This document shows, one piece after another, positions 28,294-37,713 of a DNA stretch of 64,000 nucleotides. The translations under genes were made by a program, and so were the position numbers. The stretch spans positions 1 through 64,000 of the forward strand of contig NZ_JBEXMJ010000008.1 in the NCBI RefSeq assembly GCF_040610475.1, written 5' to 3'. How positions within the stretch are numbered: position 1 is the stretch's first letter; each line of letters starts with the position of its first letter. Source of the DNA: Actinopolymorpha sp. NPDC004070 (lineage in GTDB: Bacteria; Actinomycetota; Actinomycetes; Propionibacteriales; Actinopolymorphaceae). The notes below the pieces were generated by a model. That model saw only the letters and a list, made by a program, of their open reading frames with translations, was not told where the DNA came from and ran no database searches.

Positions 28294-29505
28294 GTGAACG
28301 ACTCGACGAACGGTGCCGGAACCGAGTCTGCCCAGCAGTCGCACGAGTCCGAGCAGCAGTCGTACCAGCCTGAGCAGCAGGCAGTGCAGCCGTCGGCGCA
28401 GCAGTGGGGCACGACTCCCACCATCGACCCCGAACCCGCGCCCGAGCCGGACGTCGTTCCGGTGATCGACCCGTCCACGCCCGCGGACCCGTCGGTGGTG
28501 CCGCCGCCGGTCGGGCCGACGACGCCCTCGGTGCCGGTCGACCCCACCGGACCCGCCGACCCTGTCGTGCCCGCCACACCCACCGTGCCCGTTGCCGACC
28601 CCGCGGAGCCGGCCGAGACCGACGAGCCCGACCTCACGCCGTTGGCGCCCGCACCGAGCGCCAACGGCGTCAAGTCGTCCTCGCCCAGGACCCGCCCGCA
28701 GTTCCCCGACCCGCCGCCGCTGGAGCGCCACGGACCGGCCCGGATCCTCGCGATCGTCAACCAGAAGGGTGGCGTCGGCAAGACGACCACCGCCATCAAC
28801 CTCGGTGCGTCGCTGGCCGAGCTCGGCCGTCGCGTGCTGCTGGTCGACTTCGACCCGCAGGCATCGCTGACGATCGGGCTGGGCATCGACCCGCTGGCGC
28901 TGGAAGCCACGACCTACGACATGGTCATCGACCGCGACGTGACCGCGGAGGACATCCGGGTCAAGACCGCGGTCGACGGCATGGACCTGCTGCCGTCGGA
29001 CATCTCGCTGTCCGGCGCGGAGATCCAGCTGGTCACCGAGGTCGCCCGGGAGACCACGCTGGCCCGTCAGCTGGAAGTGTTGCGGCCCGAGTACGACCTG
29101 ATCCTGATCGACTGCCAGCCGTCGCTGGGCCTGCTCACCGTCAACGCACTCACCGCCGCCGACGGCGTGATCATCCCTCTGGAGTGTGAGTACTTCGCCC
29201 TGCGCGGGCTCGGCTTCCTCGTCGACAAGACGATCAAGACCGTGCAGGAGCGGATCAACCCGCGGCTGAAGATCGAGGGCATCCTGGCCACGATGTTCGA
29301 CATGCGGACGCTGCACGCCCGGGAGATCCTGGAGGAGGTCGTCGGCCGGTTCGGCGAGACGGTGTTCCACACCGTGATCTCGCGTACGGTCCGCTTCCCC
29401 GAGACCAACAAGCTCGGCGAGCCGATCACCACGTACGCACCGAACAGCGTCGCCGCCGAGGCCTACCGCCAGCTCGCCCGCGAGCTGGTCGGCCGGCTCG
29501 GCTGA
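28294..29505 (+). CDS. ParA/Soj-family ATPase with long acidic/Pro-rich N-terminus
   Basis: A 403-residue protein. Residues 1 to about 147 are disordered, first Gln/Ser/Glu-rich and then Pro/Asp/Val-rich. The ParA ATPase begins near 148 with the deviant Walker A NQKGGVGKTT, followed by VDFDPQASLT, LIDCQPSLGLLTVNAL and the C-terminal segment. No ParB follows; instead scpA and scpB come next, as with Rv1708-Rv1710. A role in chromosome or protein positioning is likely, while the true ParA partner of ParB is expected near oriC. The GTG at 28294 has AGGAGG 10 bases upstream; an in-frame GTG at 28261 has none. Confidence 0.9.
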   Translation: MNDSTNGAGTESAQQSHESEQQSYQPEQQAVQPSAQQWGTTPTIDPEPAPEPDVVPVIDPSTPADPSVVPPPVGPTTPSVPVDPTGPADPVVPATPTVPVADPAEPAETDEPDLTPLAPAPSANGVKSSSPRTRPQFPDPPPLERHGPARILAIVNQKGGVGKTTTAINLGASLAELGRRVLLVDFDPQASLTIGLGIDPLALEATTYDMVIDRDVTAEDIRVKTAVDGMDLLPSDISLSGAEIQLVTEVARETTLARQLEVLRPEYDLILIDCQPSLGLLTVNALTAADGVIIPLECEYFALRGLGFLVDKTIKTVQERINPRLKIEGILATMFDMRTLHAREILEEVVGRFGETVFHTVISRTVRFPETNKLGEPITTYAPNSVAAEAYRQLARELVGRLG

Positions 29506-29543
29506 TCCGGCTGACTCGGCTGACCACCACCGCACAGACCTAC

Positions 29544-30488
29544 GTGACCGACCACGTGAGCGTGCCCGGAGACGACGTGCCGGCGGGCGAACCGGCGCCC
29601 GGAAACCCCGGCGAGGCCGAGGAGCCGGCGGCCGCGATCGGCCGGAGAAGCACGTTCACCGTCCGGCTGGACAACTTCGAGGGCCCGTTCGACCTGCTGC
29701 TCGGGCTGATCTCCAAGCACAAGCTGGACGTCACCGAGGTGGCGCTGTCGGTGGTGACCGACGAGTTCATCGCCTATATCCGGGCGAAGGGCCCGGAGTG
29801 GGACCTCGACCAGACCACGGAGTTCCTGCTCGTCGCATCCACCCTGCTCGACCTCAAGGCCGCCCGGCTGCTGCCGCAGGGAGAGGTCGAGGACGAGGAG
29901 GACCTCGCGCTGCTGGAGGCCCGGGACCTGCTGTTCGCCCGGCTGCTGCAGTACCGCGCGTACAAGCAGGTGGGCGGGTTGCTGGCGGAGCGGATGACGA
30001 GGGAGGCGCGCCGCTTCCCCCGGGCCGTGGGTCTGGAGGACCGGTTCGCCAAGCTGCTGCCCGAGGTGCTGATCGGCCTCGGTGTCGACGACTTCGCCCG
30101 GCTCGCCGCCAGGGCGATGCGCCCGCGCCCTGAGCCGGTGGTGTCGCTGACGCACATCCACGCGCCCCGGGTCAGTGTCCGCGAGCAGGGCACCATCCTG
30201 GTCGAACGCCTGCGCCGGATACGCTCGACGACGTTCCGGGCGCTGGTGGCCGACTCGCCGAACGTCGTGACGACGATCGCGCGGTTCCTCGCCCTGCTGG
30301 AACTCTTCCGTGAGGGCGCGGTGACCTTCGAGCAGGCCGAGGCCCTGGCCGAGCTGACAGTGCGCTGGGCCGGTAGCGACGACGGCACGGTCGTGGTCAG
30401 CGACGAGTTCGACGAGCAGGACGGCGGCGGCGAGCAGGAGACGAGCGACGAGCAGGCCGAGCCGGATTCGACAGGAGACAGCACATGA
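29544..30488 (+). CDS. scpA: Segregation and condensation protein ScpA
   Basis: A 314-residue kleisin subunit of the SMC complex. The N-terminal SMC-binding part has FTVRLDNFEGPFDLLLGLISKH split around residues 37-58, and the C-terminal winged helix has VTTIARFLALLELFREGAV. The linker carries LLPQGEVEDEEDL. The ends are acidic and disordered (last 35 residues Glu/Asp/Gly-rich). It is coupled to scpB by an ATGA overlap. The GTG at 29544 lacks a clear ribosome site; GTG 29556 is an alternative. Confidence 0.93.
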   Translation: MTDHVSVPGDDVPAGEPAPGNPGEAEEPAAAIGRRSTFTVRLDNFEGPFDLLLGLISKHKLDVTEVALSVVTDEFIAYIRAKGPEWDLDQTTEFLLVASTLLDLKAARLLPQGEVEDEEDLALLEARDLLFARLLQYRAYKQVGGLLAERMTREARRFPRAVGLEDRFAKLLPEVLIGLGVDDFARLAARAMRPRPEPVVSLTHIHAPRVSVREQGTILVERLRRIRSTTFRALVADSPNVVTTIARFLALLELFREGAVTFEQAEALAELTVRWAGSDDGTVVVSDEFDEQDGGGEQETSDEQAEPDSTGDST

Positions 30489-31498
30489 GCGGTGCCGACG
30501 ACGCGCCCGAGGTCGAGCGCCCGGCGCCGTCCACCGACGAGCAGGCCCCGGCGGAGGAGCAAGCTCCGGTTGACGAGCAGGTCACGGCGGAGGAGCAGCC
30601 TGCCGTCGAGGAGCCGGCGTCCGCTGACGAGCAAGGTCCGCCCGACGAGCGGGCCCCGGTCGAGGAGCAAGGTCAGGTTGACGACGAGGCCGAGGACACC
30701 CTCGACGTCGTCGTACCCGGTGATCTGCACGGGCCGATCGAGGCAATCCTGCTGATCGTCGACGAGCCGCTCTCTCCGGTCACACTGGCGCAGGTGCTCG
30801 GGCGGCCCAGGCCCGACATCGACGAGGCGCTGCGCACGCTGTCGGCGGAGTACACCGAGCAGGAACGCGGGTTCGACCTGCGTGAGGTCGCCGGCGGCTG
30901 GCGGCTCTACACGCGGGAGGAGTACGCCGAGGTCGTCCAGCGGTTCGTGCTCGACGGGCAGCAGGCCAAGCTCACCCAGGCGGCGCTGGAGACCCTGGCG
31001 GTGGTCGCGTACAAGCAACCGGTCAGCCGGGCCCGGGTGTCGGCCATCCGCGGCGTCAACTGCGACGGCGTGATGCGCACGCTGGTGACGCGAGGGCTGG
31101 TGGAGGAGGCCGGCGCGGAGGGGGAGAGCAACGCCACGCTGTACCGCACCACGTCGTACTTCCTGGAACGCCTCGGCATCAGGTCACTGGAGGAGTTGCC
31201 GGACCTCGCGCCGTATCTCCCGGACATCGACGAGATGGAAGCCGAGCAGGTGAGTACGCCCGCGGAGGTCACGCCGACGGTGCCCGCGCAGATGCCGTTG
31301 GGCGACGCGGAGGACGATTCGGACGTCGCCGTCGAGGCCGACGCCGAGACCGAAGCGGACGCCGAGACGGCGCCGCAGCCGGAATACGAGCATGAGCCCG
31401 AGGCTGACCATGAGGCTGAGGCCGGGCACGAGCCTGAGGCCACCCCGGCCGACCAGGAGAACGTGAGCACGGAGTGGAGGACGGACGCCGATGGGTGA
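30485..31498 (+). CDS. scpB: Segregation and condensation protein ScpB with acidic tails
   Basis: A 337-residue partner of ScpA. The core (about residues 78-245) has two winged helices, with IEAILLIVDEPLSPVTLAQV and the conserved LETLAVVAYKQPVSRA and IRGVNCDGVMRTLV segments. The first 75 residues are an imperfect EEQ/DEQ repeat, and the last 80 are Glu/Asp/His/Pro repeats. ScpB is usually about 200 residues, so both tails are extra. It overlaps rluB by 8 bases. Confidence 0.92.
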   Translation: MSGADDAPEVERPAPSTDEQAPAEEQAPVDEQVTAEEQPAVEEPASADEQGPPDERAPVEEQGQVDDEAEDTLDVVVPGDLHGPIEAILLIVDEPLSPVTLAQVLGRPRPDIDEALRTLSAEYTEQERGFDLREVAGGWRLYTREEYAEVVQRFVLDGQQAKLTQAALETLAVVAYKQPVSRARVSAIRGVNCDGVMRTLVTRGLVEEAGAEGESNATLYRTTSYFLERLGIRSLEELPDLAPYLPDIDEMEAEQVSTPAEVTPTVPAQMPLGDAEDDSDVAVEADAETEADAETAPQPEYEHEPEADHEAEAGHEPEATPADQENVSTEWRTDADG

Positions 31499-32225
31499 GT
31501 CCGAGGGCGTTCGGCTGCAGAAGGTGCTCGCCCAGGCCGGGGTCGGCAGCCGGCGCGCCGCAGAGGAGCTCATCGTCGAGGGCCGGGTCGAGGTCAACGG
31601 CCAGGTGGTGACCGTCCTCGGCACCCGGGTCGACCCGGCTCGTGACTCGGTACGCGTGGACGGCAAGCGGATCGCGGTGGACGAGACCAAGGTCTACCTC
31701 GTCCTGAACAAGCCTCGCGGCGTGGTCAGCACGATGAGCGACCCGCAGGGCCGCCGCTGCCTGGGCGATCTCGTTCGTGACCGGCCCGAGCGCCTGTTCC
31801 ACGTGGGCCGGCTGGACACCGACACCGAGGGGCTGATCCTGCTGGTCAACGACGGGGAGTTCGCCCACCGGCTGGCCCACCCGTCGTACGGCGTGCAGAA
31901 GACCTACGTGGCCGAGGTTCCCGGCCCGGTACCGGCGCGGGTCGGCCGGGCGCTGCGGGAAGGGGTCGAACTCGACGACGGACCGGCCAAGGCGGACGCG
32001 TTCCGCGTCGTCCACCAGTCCGGTGGCAAGGCCATGGTCGAGATCGTCATCCACGAGGGGCGCAAGCACATCGTCCGGCGGATGCTGGACGAGGTCGGGC
32101 ATCCGGTCCGCCGGCTCGCGCGTACGTCACTGGGCCCGGTGAAGCTCGGCGACCTGGCTCCCGGACAGGTCCGGCCGCTCAGCCAGGCCGAGCTCGGCAT
32201 CCTGCTGGACACCGTCGAACTCTGA
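31491..32225 (+). CDS. rluB: 23S rRNA pseudouridine synthase, RluB/RsuA family
   Basis: A 244-residue enzyme with an N-terminal S4 domain (RLQKVLAQAGVGSRRAAEELI) and the RsuA/RluB-type catalytic domain. The catalytic Asp is in HVGRLDTDTEGLILL, with VLNKPRGVVST before it and GRKHIVRRM after. It isomerises a uridine of rRNA; RluB (U2605 of 23S) is the usual assignment at this site (Rv1711). The ATG at 31491 has GGAGG 11 bases upstream. Confidence 0.92.
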   Translation: MGESEGVRLQKVLAQAGVGSRRAAEELIVEGRVEVNGQVVTVLGTRVDPARDSVRVDGKRIAVDETKVYLVLNKPRGVVSTMSDPQGRRCLGDLVRDRPERLFHVGRLDTDTEGLILLVNDGEFAHRLAHPSYGVQKTYVAEVPGPVPARVGRALREGVELDDGPAKADAFRVVHQSGGKAMVEIVIHEGRKHIVRRMLDEVGHPVRRLARTSLGPVKLGDLAPGQVRPLSQAELGILLDTVEL

Positions 32226-32266
32226 CCCGGCAGCTGCCCGGCCTGCCCGGGAGCCGCGCCCACGCC

Positions 32267-34888
32267 CTACCTCGCAGCGGCCTCCAGTACGTCGACGGTG
32301 CCGTGCCCGCCGTCCACCCGGATCCGGTCGCCGCTGCGCAGGCGGATGGTCGCGTTGCCGGTGCCCACCACGGCGGGGATGCCGAGTTCGCGGGCGACGA
32401 TCGCGGCGTGCGACAGGGGAGCGCCGACGTCGGTGACCACCGCGGCGGCTCGCGGGAAGAGCGGCGTCCAGCCGATGTTCGTGACCGAGGTGACGAGAAT
32501 CTCGCCCGGCCGTAGCTGCTCACCGTCCTCCGGGCCGGCGACGACGCGGGCGATGCCCTCCACGACTCCGGCCGAGCCGGCGTGCCCGGTGACCGTGTCG
32601 GCCGCCGGAGCGTGGTCGGCGGTCGCGTCGTACAGGTCGATCCGGCGGTTCGGGTCGGCGGCCCAGCGCGCCGGGTCGAAGGCGCCGCGGATCAGCGTGG
32701 GATAGGCCGGCAGCGCGCGGTAACGGTCGTACGCCGTCCGGCGCGCCGGGACTGCCGCCAGTGGAGCGTCGTCGCCGTCCAGCACCCGGCAGATCTCGTG
32801 GACGTCGCAGAAGAAGAGGTCGTCGCCGCGGCCGGTCAGCTCACCGGCCCGCTGGACGAAGATCCGCATCGCCCAGAACGCCCGGATCACCTCCGACCGG
32901 GCGGCCTCACGTGCCCGGGCGGCGTGGGCCGCACGGTCGACACGGCGCCGCAGAGCGGCGACCTCCCGCGGCCGGAGCCGTGCCTGCACTCGCTCCCAGG
33001 CAGCCTCCCGCGCCCGGTGCTGCCGGGCGAGCAGGTCGGTCGCGTCCTCCCGGTTGCCGGCCATGGCCGTGAGCTCGTGGTCGAGCCAACCGGGGTCCTC
33101 GGCCGGGCGTGGCGCCGACACCTCGAACTCGTGCGGTCCCCGGTGGCCCCACTGCCGGACGTAGGTGTCCCGGTCGAGCTGCCCGCGGCGCACCTGCGCC
33201 AGGCCGACCAGGGGACCGAGGCTGGCGAGCTCGCCTCCCGCGGTGTGCAGGCCGGTGAGCAGGGCGTTCGCGTCGCCTTCGCCGGCGGCCCTGCGGACCC
33301 GGGCGCCGATGGTCGCCAGCGCGTTGCCGTCCATTCGGGAGCCGGCGGCCAGCATCCGGCTGGTGTCGCGAAGGTACGGCTCACCCTCGGCCGTCCACAC
33401 CTTCGCCAGCGCCGCCCTGGTGTCCGCGGCCCCGATCGCGGCGGTGACCCGCTCGAAGCGGGCGGGAGCGTCGGCGATCAGGGCCTGGAAGTTCTTCTGG
33501 TACGTACGCAGCCGGCGGTAGAACGGCACGACCTCCCCGAGCACGCTCCCGACCAGCCGCCAGCGCGAGAGCGGGAGCAGCGGGATCGTGACGCCGGCCG
33601 GGATCCGGCCGAAGATCTCCGGGATGCTCGAGTAGAACAGCTTCGACATCCCGAACGCCTGGGCGGAGGCCGCGGCGACGCTGAGGTTGAGGTAGAACCT
33701 GCCGCCGATGTTGCCCGACAGCCGGTGCTCGCCGACCGCCGACAGCGCCATCGTGTCCGCCATGAAGATACTGATCAGCGACCAGGTGCAGGGCGTCATC
33801 ACGTCCGGGATCGCCTCGCCGAGGTTGCCCGACGTCCACAGGTAGTCGCCGCGCAGGCTGTCGTTCCACTCCTCGCCGGTGGTGGCGGGGAGGCCGGTGA
33901 CCGGCCGCGCCTGGACGAGGAAGAACCGTCCGTCGTGCCGCGCCCACTCGACGTCCATCGGGCAGCCGTAGAGATCCTCGACGTCGACCCCGAGGCGGGC
34001 CAGCTCGCCGGCCTGCTCGTCGTCGAGCACCGGGGCGTGCCGCAGGTGTGGCGGTACGGGTTCCTCGTGCGTGCCCTGCTCGGTGCGTACCGTCCGTACG
34101 GACTTGTCGCCGGTCTCGCGATGGGCCACGGCGAAGGTGTCCCGGTCGATGAGCAGGGAGTCGGGGGTGACCTGGCCGCCGACGAGCGCCTCACCCAGTC
34201 CCCAGGTGCCGTTGACGTGGACGTACGCGCGGTCGCCGGTGGTCGGATCGACAGTGAACATGACGCCGGCGGACTCGGCGGGGACGAGTTCCTGCACCAC
34301 GACGGCGAGGGCCACCTCGTCGGCGGGGATGCCCTGCCGGATGCGGTACGCGACAGCGCGGGCGGTCCACAGCGAGCCCCAGCACCGGCGTACGGCGTCG
34401 AGCACGGCGTCGCGGCCACGGATGTTGAGGTAGGTGTCCTGCTGCCCGGCGAACGACATTCCCGGCAGGTCCTCGGAGGTGGCCGACGAACGCACCGCGA
34501 CCGGAAGGTTGCCGTCGTCGAGACTCGCGTACGCCCGCTCGACCGGCTCGGCCACCTCGGCGGGTACGACGCCCTCGGCGAACAGCCGGCCGATCTTCTG
34601 CGCCGCCTCCTCACACCGCGCGGGCTCGTCGGCGCGCAGTCCGGACACGGCGGCGAGGATCTGGTCCTGTCGCCCGTCGCGCCCGACGAACGCGCGGTAG
34701 GCCGCCGTGGTCACCTGGAAGCCGGGCGGCACCGGCAGGCCGGCCCAGGCGAGGCGGGCCAGCGAGGCTCCCTTGCCGCCGACCTCGGCGATTCCGGCGG
34801 AGGGGTGGTCGAGGGGTACGACGTACGGGAGAGCGGACTCGGGCCGGACGGAGGTGCGAGCGGCCCGGTCGGTGGATTCGGCGTTCAC
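32267..34888 (-). CDS. PEP synthase / rifampin phosphotransferase-like enzyme
   Basis: An 873-residue three-part enzyme. Residues 1 to about 320 form the PPDK-type ATP-grasp domain (VGGKGASLARLAWAGLPVPPG; VRSSATSEDLPGMSFAGQQ). The middle 400 residues are divergent and helical. The last 90 form the swivelling phosphohistidine domain, with the His in APLSHAAIVARELGIPAVVG. This layout is shared by PEP synthase and rifampin phosphotransferase (RPH), but it has no PEP/pyruvate TIM barrel. The length and lack of barrel favour an RPH-like small-molecule dikinase. The substrate is unproven. The GTG at 34888 has a GAAGGGAG site; ATG 34915 has none. Confidence 0.8.
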   Translation of the reverse strand: MNAESTDRAARTSVRPESALPYVVPLDHPSAGIAEVGGKGASLARLAWAGLPVPPGFQVTTAAYRAFVGRDGRQDQILAAVSGLRADEPARCEEAAQKIGRLFAEGVVPAEVAEPVERAYASLDDGNLPVAVRSSATSEDLPGMSFAGQQDTYLNIRGRDAVLDAVRRCWGSLWTARAVAYRIRQGIPADEVALAVVVQELVPAESAGVMFTVDPTTGDRAYVHVNGTWGLGEALVGGQVTPDSLLIDRDTFAVAHRETGDKSVRTVRTEQGTHEEPVPPHLRHAPVLDDEQAGELARLGVDVEDLYGCPMDVEWARHDGRFFLVQARPVTGLPATTGEEWNDSLRGDYLWTSGNLGEAIPDVMTPCTWSLISIFMADTMALSAVGEHRLSGNIGGRFYLNLSVAAASAQAFGMSKLFYSSIPEIFGRIPAGVTIPLLPLSRWRLVGSVLGEVVPFYRRLRTYQKNFQALIADAPARFERVTAAIGAADTRAALAKVWTAEGEPYLRDTSRMLAAGSRMDGNALATIGARVRRAAGEGDANALLTGLHTAGGELASLGPLVGLAQVRRGQLDRDTYVRQWGHRGPHEFEVSAPRPAEDPGWLDHELTAMAGNREDATDLLARQHRAREAAWERVQARLRPREVAALRRRVDRAAHAARAREAARSEVIRAFWAMRIFVQRAGELTGRGDDLFFCDVHEICRVLDGDDAPLAAVPARRTAYDRYRALPAYPTLIRGAFDPARWAADPNRRIDLYDATADHAPAADTVTGHAGSAGVVEGIARVVAGPEDGEQLRPGEILVTSVTNIGWTPLFPRAAAVVTDVGAPLSHAAIVARELGIPAVVGTGNATIRLRSGDRIRVDGGHGTVDVLEAAAR

Positions 34889-34941
34889 CGGAACAGTGCT
34901 CCCTTCGTGGAGCATTCAGCGTGCGCTGTGCACGAAGGTCA

Positions 34942-34967
34942 TTGACCAAATAAACTCATCCGGTCAA
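34942..34967 (-). promoter_or_regulatory. Inverted repeat upstream of the dikinase gene
   Basis: TTGACC (34942-34947) and GGTCAA (34962-34967) form an inverted repeat with a 14-base AT-richer spacer. Read on the minus strand, the outer arm is a good -35 (TTGACC) about 75 bases upstream of the start. This is unusually AT-rich for the window, so it is a promoter with possible operator. It does not match the rifamycin-associated element reported for rph genes. Confidence 0.4.
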
Positions 34968-34974
34968 CGTGAAG

Positions 34975-35841
34975 TTACTCCCGGCCGTACCGAGGGTCAA
35001 CGAAGAACCGGTGAGTGACGAAGGCGATGGCCGCGTCGACGACAGGCCGGTAGCCGGCGATCTCGCTGGCGACGGCCTCGGGGTCGGCTGAGAGTTCGAC
35101 CATCGTGATCACGCGGTAGACGGCCGCTCGCGCGAGCAGTTGCGGGCCCGCGGTGCGCGTGGCGGCGAAGTCGGCGGCGAGCTCGGCCGGAGCGCCTTTC
35201 CAGGCGGTCGCGTCGGCGACGATGATCGCGTCCGCGAACGGCGCCGGGGCGCGGTGCGGTGAGAAGTCGATGACGGCCGGTGGGAGGCCGTCGGCGTAGA
35301 CGATGTTGCCTTCCAGGTCACCGTGGATGAGCTGGTGGGGCGGGCCCTGCCAGGGCTGTTCCAGAAGCGCTGAGAGTTCTGTCAACAGGGCGTTGACATC
35401 GCGACTGTGGCTCGGTGCCGGCAGTTCGCCCCAGGCGACGCGCATCCCGACGGACCAGGGGTCGCTCTCGGCCGGCCGTGGCGGAGCTTCCACCCGGGCA
35501 AGCGCCGCGTGGAAGGCGGCCGAGACTTTCAGCGCCTCCTCCCACCGACCCGCGACGTGCGCGCCGTCCACCCAGGTGGTGGCGGACCAGCCGTCCACGA
35601 TCCACCGCCGGTCGGCGGTGGCCACGGGCCGGGCGACGCGGTAGTCGTCGGTGTCGGGAGGCTGGTTCAGTACGGCGCCGAGCCAGCCGATCGGTTCGTC
35701 GGGAGCCGTCGGCTTGAGGGCGATGCCCCCGGCGCGCCACGAGGTGCCCTGTCCGCCCGCCAACTTGGCGAGGCGCGCGGCGTCCCCGCCGAACGCCTCG
35801 ACGATGTGCGCGGCCGGCGGGGGTCCTTCCGGACCGGTCAT
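34975..35841 (-). CDS. Aminoglycoside phosphotransferase-fold protein (TIGR02569-like)
   Basis: A 288-residue kinase-fold protein. It has the catalytic-loop motif HGDLEGNIVY and the metal motif in VIDFSPHRAP, with DFS instead of the common DxD/DWE. The N-terminal lobe has GGQGTSWRAGGIALKP, carrying the ATP lysine. It resembles a family of uncharacterised actinobacterial APH-like proteins of about 280 residues rather than a known resistance enzyme. The ATG at 35841 follows GAAGGGTGG; an in-frame ATG three codons upstream (35850) is less well placed. Confidence 0.75.
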   Translation of the reverse strand: MTGPEGPPPAAHIVEAFGGDAARLAKLAGGQGTSWRAGGIALKPTAPDEPIGWLGAVLNQPPDTDDYRVARPVATADRRWIVDGWSATTWVDGAHVAGRWEEALKVSAAFHAALARVEAPPRPAESDPWSVGMRVAWGELPAPSHSRDVNALLTELSALLEQPWQGPPHQLIHGDLEGNIVYADGLPPAVIDFSPHRAPAPFADAIIVADATAWKGAPAELAADFAATRTAGPQLLARAAVYRVITMVELSADPEAVASEIAGYRPVVDAAIAFVTHRFFVDPRYGRE

Positions 35842-35924
35842 GGCGGCCACCCTTCACGTCGTCCGTACCTGCGGAGTGCCGAGGCCACCAACGTAGGAGG
35901 GTCGTCAAAGGATGTGGGGCCACC

Positions 35925-37328
35925 TCAGCCGCGGGCACCGCCTCCGGCGGGTTCCACGTCGCGTACACCGGCGCCGGGTTCGGCGTCGTGACCGGCATCG
36001 CCGGCGCCGTGGTCGTCGACCATCGTGGCCTCGTCGAACGGCGCCCGGCCCGCGAACACCTCCCGCGCCCGCTCCCGGTCGTACTCACCGGTCCAGGTGC
36101 CGACCAGAACGGTCGCGACGGCGTTTCCGGCGAAGTTCGTCACCGCCCGGGCCTCGGACATGAAGCGGTCGATGCCCACGATCAGGCCCACGCCGTCGAG
36201 CAGGTCGGGACGGTGGCTCTGCAGACCGCCGGCCAGCGTGGCGAGTCCGGCTCCGGTGACTCCGGCCGCGCCCTTGGAGGCCACCACCATGAACACCAGC
36301 AGGGAGATCTGCTGCCCGATCGACAGCGGCTTGCCGAGCGCGTCCGCGACGAACAGCGAGGCCATGGTCAGGTAGATCGCGGTGCCGTCGAGGTTGAAGG
36401 AGTACCCCGTCGGCACGGTGATGCCGACCACGGACCGGCTCACCCCCAGGTGCTCCATCTTGGCGATGAGCCGCGGCAGGGCCGACTCCGACGAGGACGT
36501 CGACACGATCAGCAGGAACTCCCGGGCGAGGTAGCGCAGCAGGGAGAAGATCGACGTCTTCGCGAAGACACGCAGCAGCAGGCCGAGCACGACCACGACG
36601 AAGATGAGGCAGGTGGCGTAGAAGCCGAGCATGATCTGGGCGAGGCTGATCAGCGCGTCCACGCCGGTCGCGCCGACCACCGCGGCGATCGCGCCGAACG
36701 CACCGATCGGCGCCAGCCACATGATCATGGACAGGATCCGGAAGACCAGCCGCTGGATCACCGCGATCGCGCTCAGCACGGACTGGCCGGGCCGGCCGAG
36801 CCCCTGCACCGCGAAGCCCACCAGTAGCGCGACCAGCAGCGTCTGCAGCACCTGTTCGCCGGTCAGCGCCGACAGCAGCGTGGTGGGGATGATGCCCAGC
36901 AGGAACTCGGTGGTGGACTTCGCCTCCGAGGACACCTGCTCGTGCCCGGCCGAGCGCAGCGCCTCGGTCAGGTGCAGGCCGGAGCCGGGATGGATCAGGT
37001 TGCCGATCACCAGGCCGATCGCCAGCGCGACCGTCGACATGACGAGGAAGTAGCCCAGGGCGAGGCCGCCCACCCGTCCGACCTTGGCCGCCTGGCGGAC
37101 CGAACCGACCCCTAGCACGATCGTGCAGAAGATGATCGGGCTGATCATCATCCTGATCAGGGCGACGAAGCCGTCGCCGACCGGCTTCAGCGACACCCCG
37201 AAGTCCGGGAACAGCAGCCCTACCGCCGCGCCGAGGACCACCGCCACGATCACCGCGGGGTACAGGAAGTGGATCCGGTCGCGGCGGGGCGTGTCCGGTC
37301 GGTCCGCGGACGGCGTCTGTCCTGTCAT
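35925..37328 (-). CDS. Dicarboxylate/amino acid:cation symporter (DctA/GltP family)
   Basis: A 467-residue membrane transporter. It has the DAACS signatures: the Ser-rich hairpin STSSSESALPRLIAKME, the GYSFNLDGTAIYLTMA motif, and the binding-site segment DRFMSEARAVTNFAGNAVAT, each within the C-terminal half. It takes up C4-dicarboxylates or acidic amino acids with Na+ or H+. The Arg in MSEARAVTN is typical of dicarboxylate-type members. The last 45 residues are an acidic disordered tail. The ATG at 37328 has AGGAGAG. Confidence 0.9.
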   Translation of the reverse strand: MTGQTPSADRPDTPRRDRIHFLYPAVIVAVVLGAAVGLLFPDFGVSLKPVGDGFVALIRMMISPIIFCTIVLGVGSVRQAAKVGRVGGLALGYFLVMSTVALAIGLVIGNLIHPGSGLHLTEALRSAGHEQVSSEAKSTTEFLLGIIPTTLLSALTGEQVLQTLLVALLVGFAVQGLGRPGQSVLSAIAVIQRLVFRILSMIMWLAPIGAFGAIAAVVGATGVDALISLAQIMLGFYATCLIFVVVVLGLLLRVFAKTSIFSLLRYLAREFLLIVSTSSSESALPRLIAKMEHLGVSRSVVGITVPTGYSFNLDGTAIYLTMASLFVADALGKPLSIGQQISLLVFMVVASKGAAGVTGAGLATLAGGLQSHRPDLLDGVGLIVGIDRFMSEARAVTNFAGNAVATVLVGTWTGEYDRERAREVFAGRAPFDEATMVDDHGAGDAGHDAEPGAGVRDVEPAGGGARG

Positions 37329-37713
37329 GGGCTCTCCTGAACTTCCGGCGGAGGAGGACGACCACCTGGTTGCCGAGGACTGCACGTCGGCACGGACCGT
37401 CTCCTGGAACACGCCGACACTTCGGCGCGCGGCGAAATCTACCGGCCGGGAGGCGACCCGCATCTCCGGCTGTCGATCACGGGCCGAAATCCGGCGACGC
37501 CGAAGGTGGACGACGAGCCGCCGTCCGGGTACGACTGACGGGCGAGCCGGCGAACGACCGAACGTGTGACTGCCCGGACGCTCAGTGAGCGACGCGCGGG
37601 CCGCGGCACGCCGGAGGGCGGTGTGCGTGCGATTCCAGGCTGTGCATGCGTACGCTGCTGCGGCGGTGGAAATGAAAGATCGCAACGAGTCCGTCGGCTG
37701 AGGAATGGTGAAC
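37329..37713. other. Divergent promoter region, symporter / Ser-Thr kinase
   Basis: About 385 bases between divergent genes. No conserved coding or RNA structure is seen. Both promoters must lie here; the right half (37590-37690) is locally AT-richer (GAAATGAAAGAT near 37670) and probably holds the kinase promoter. Confidence 0.4.

Noticed and set aside
34942..34967. Rifamycin-associated element upstream of the RPH-like gene
   Set aside because: The reported element is a GC-rich inverted repeat; the TTGACC/GGTCAA repeat here does not match.
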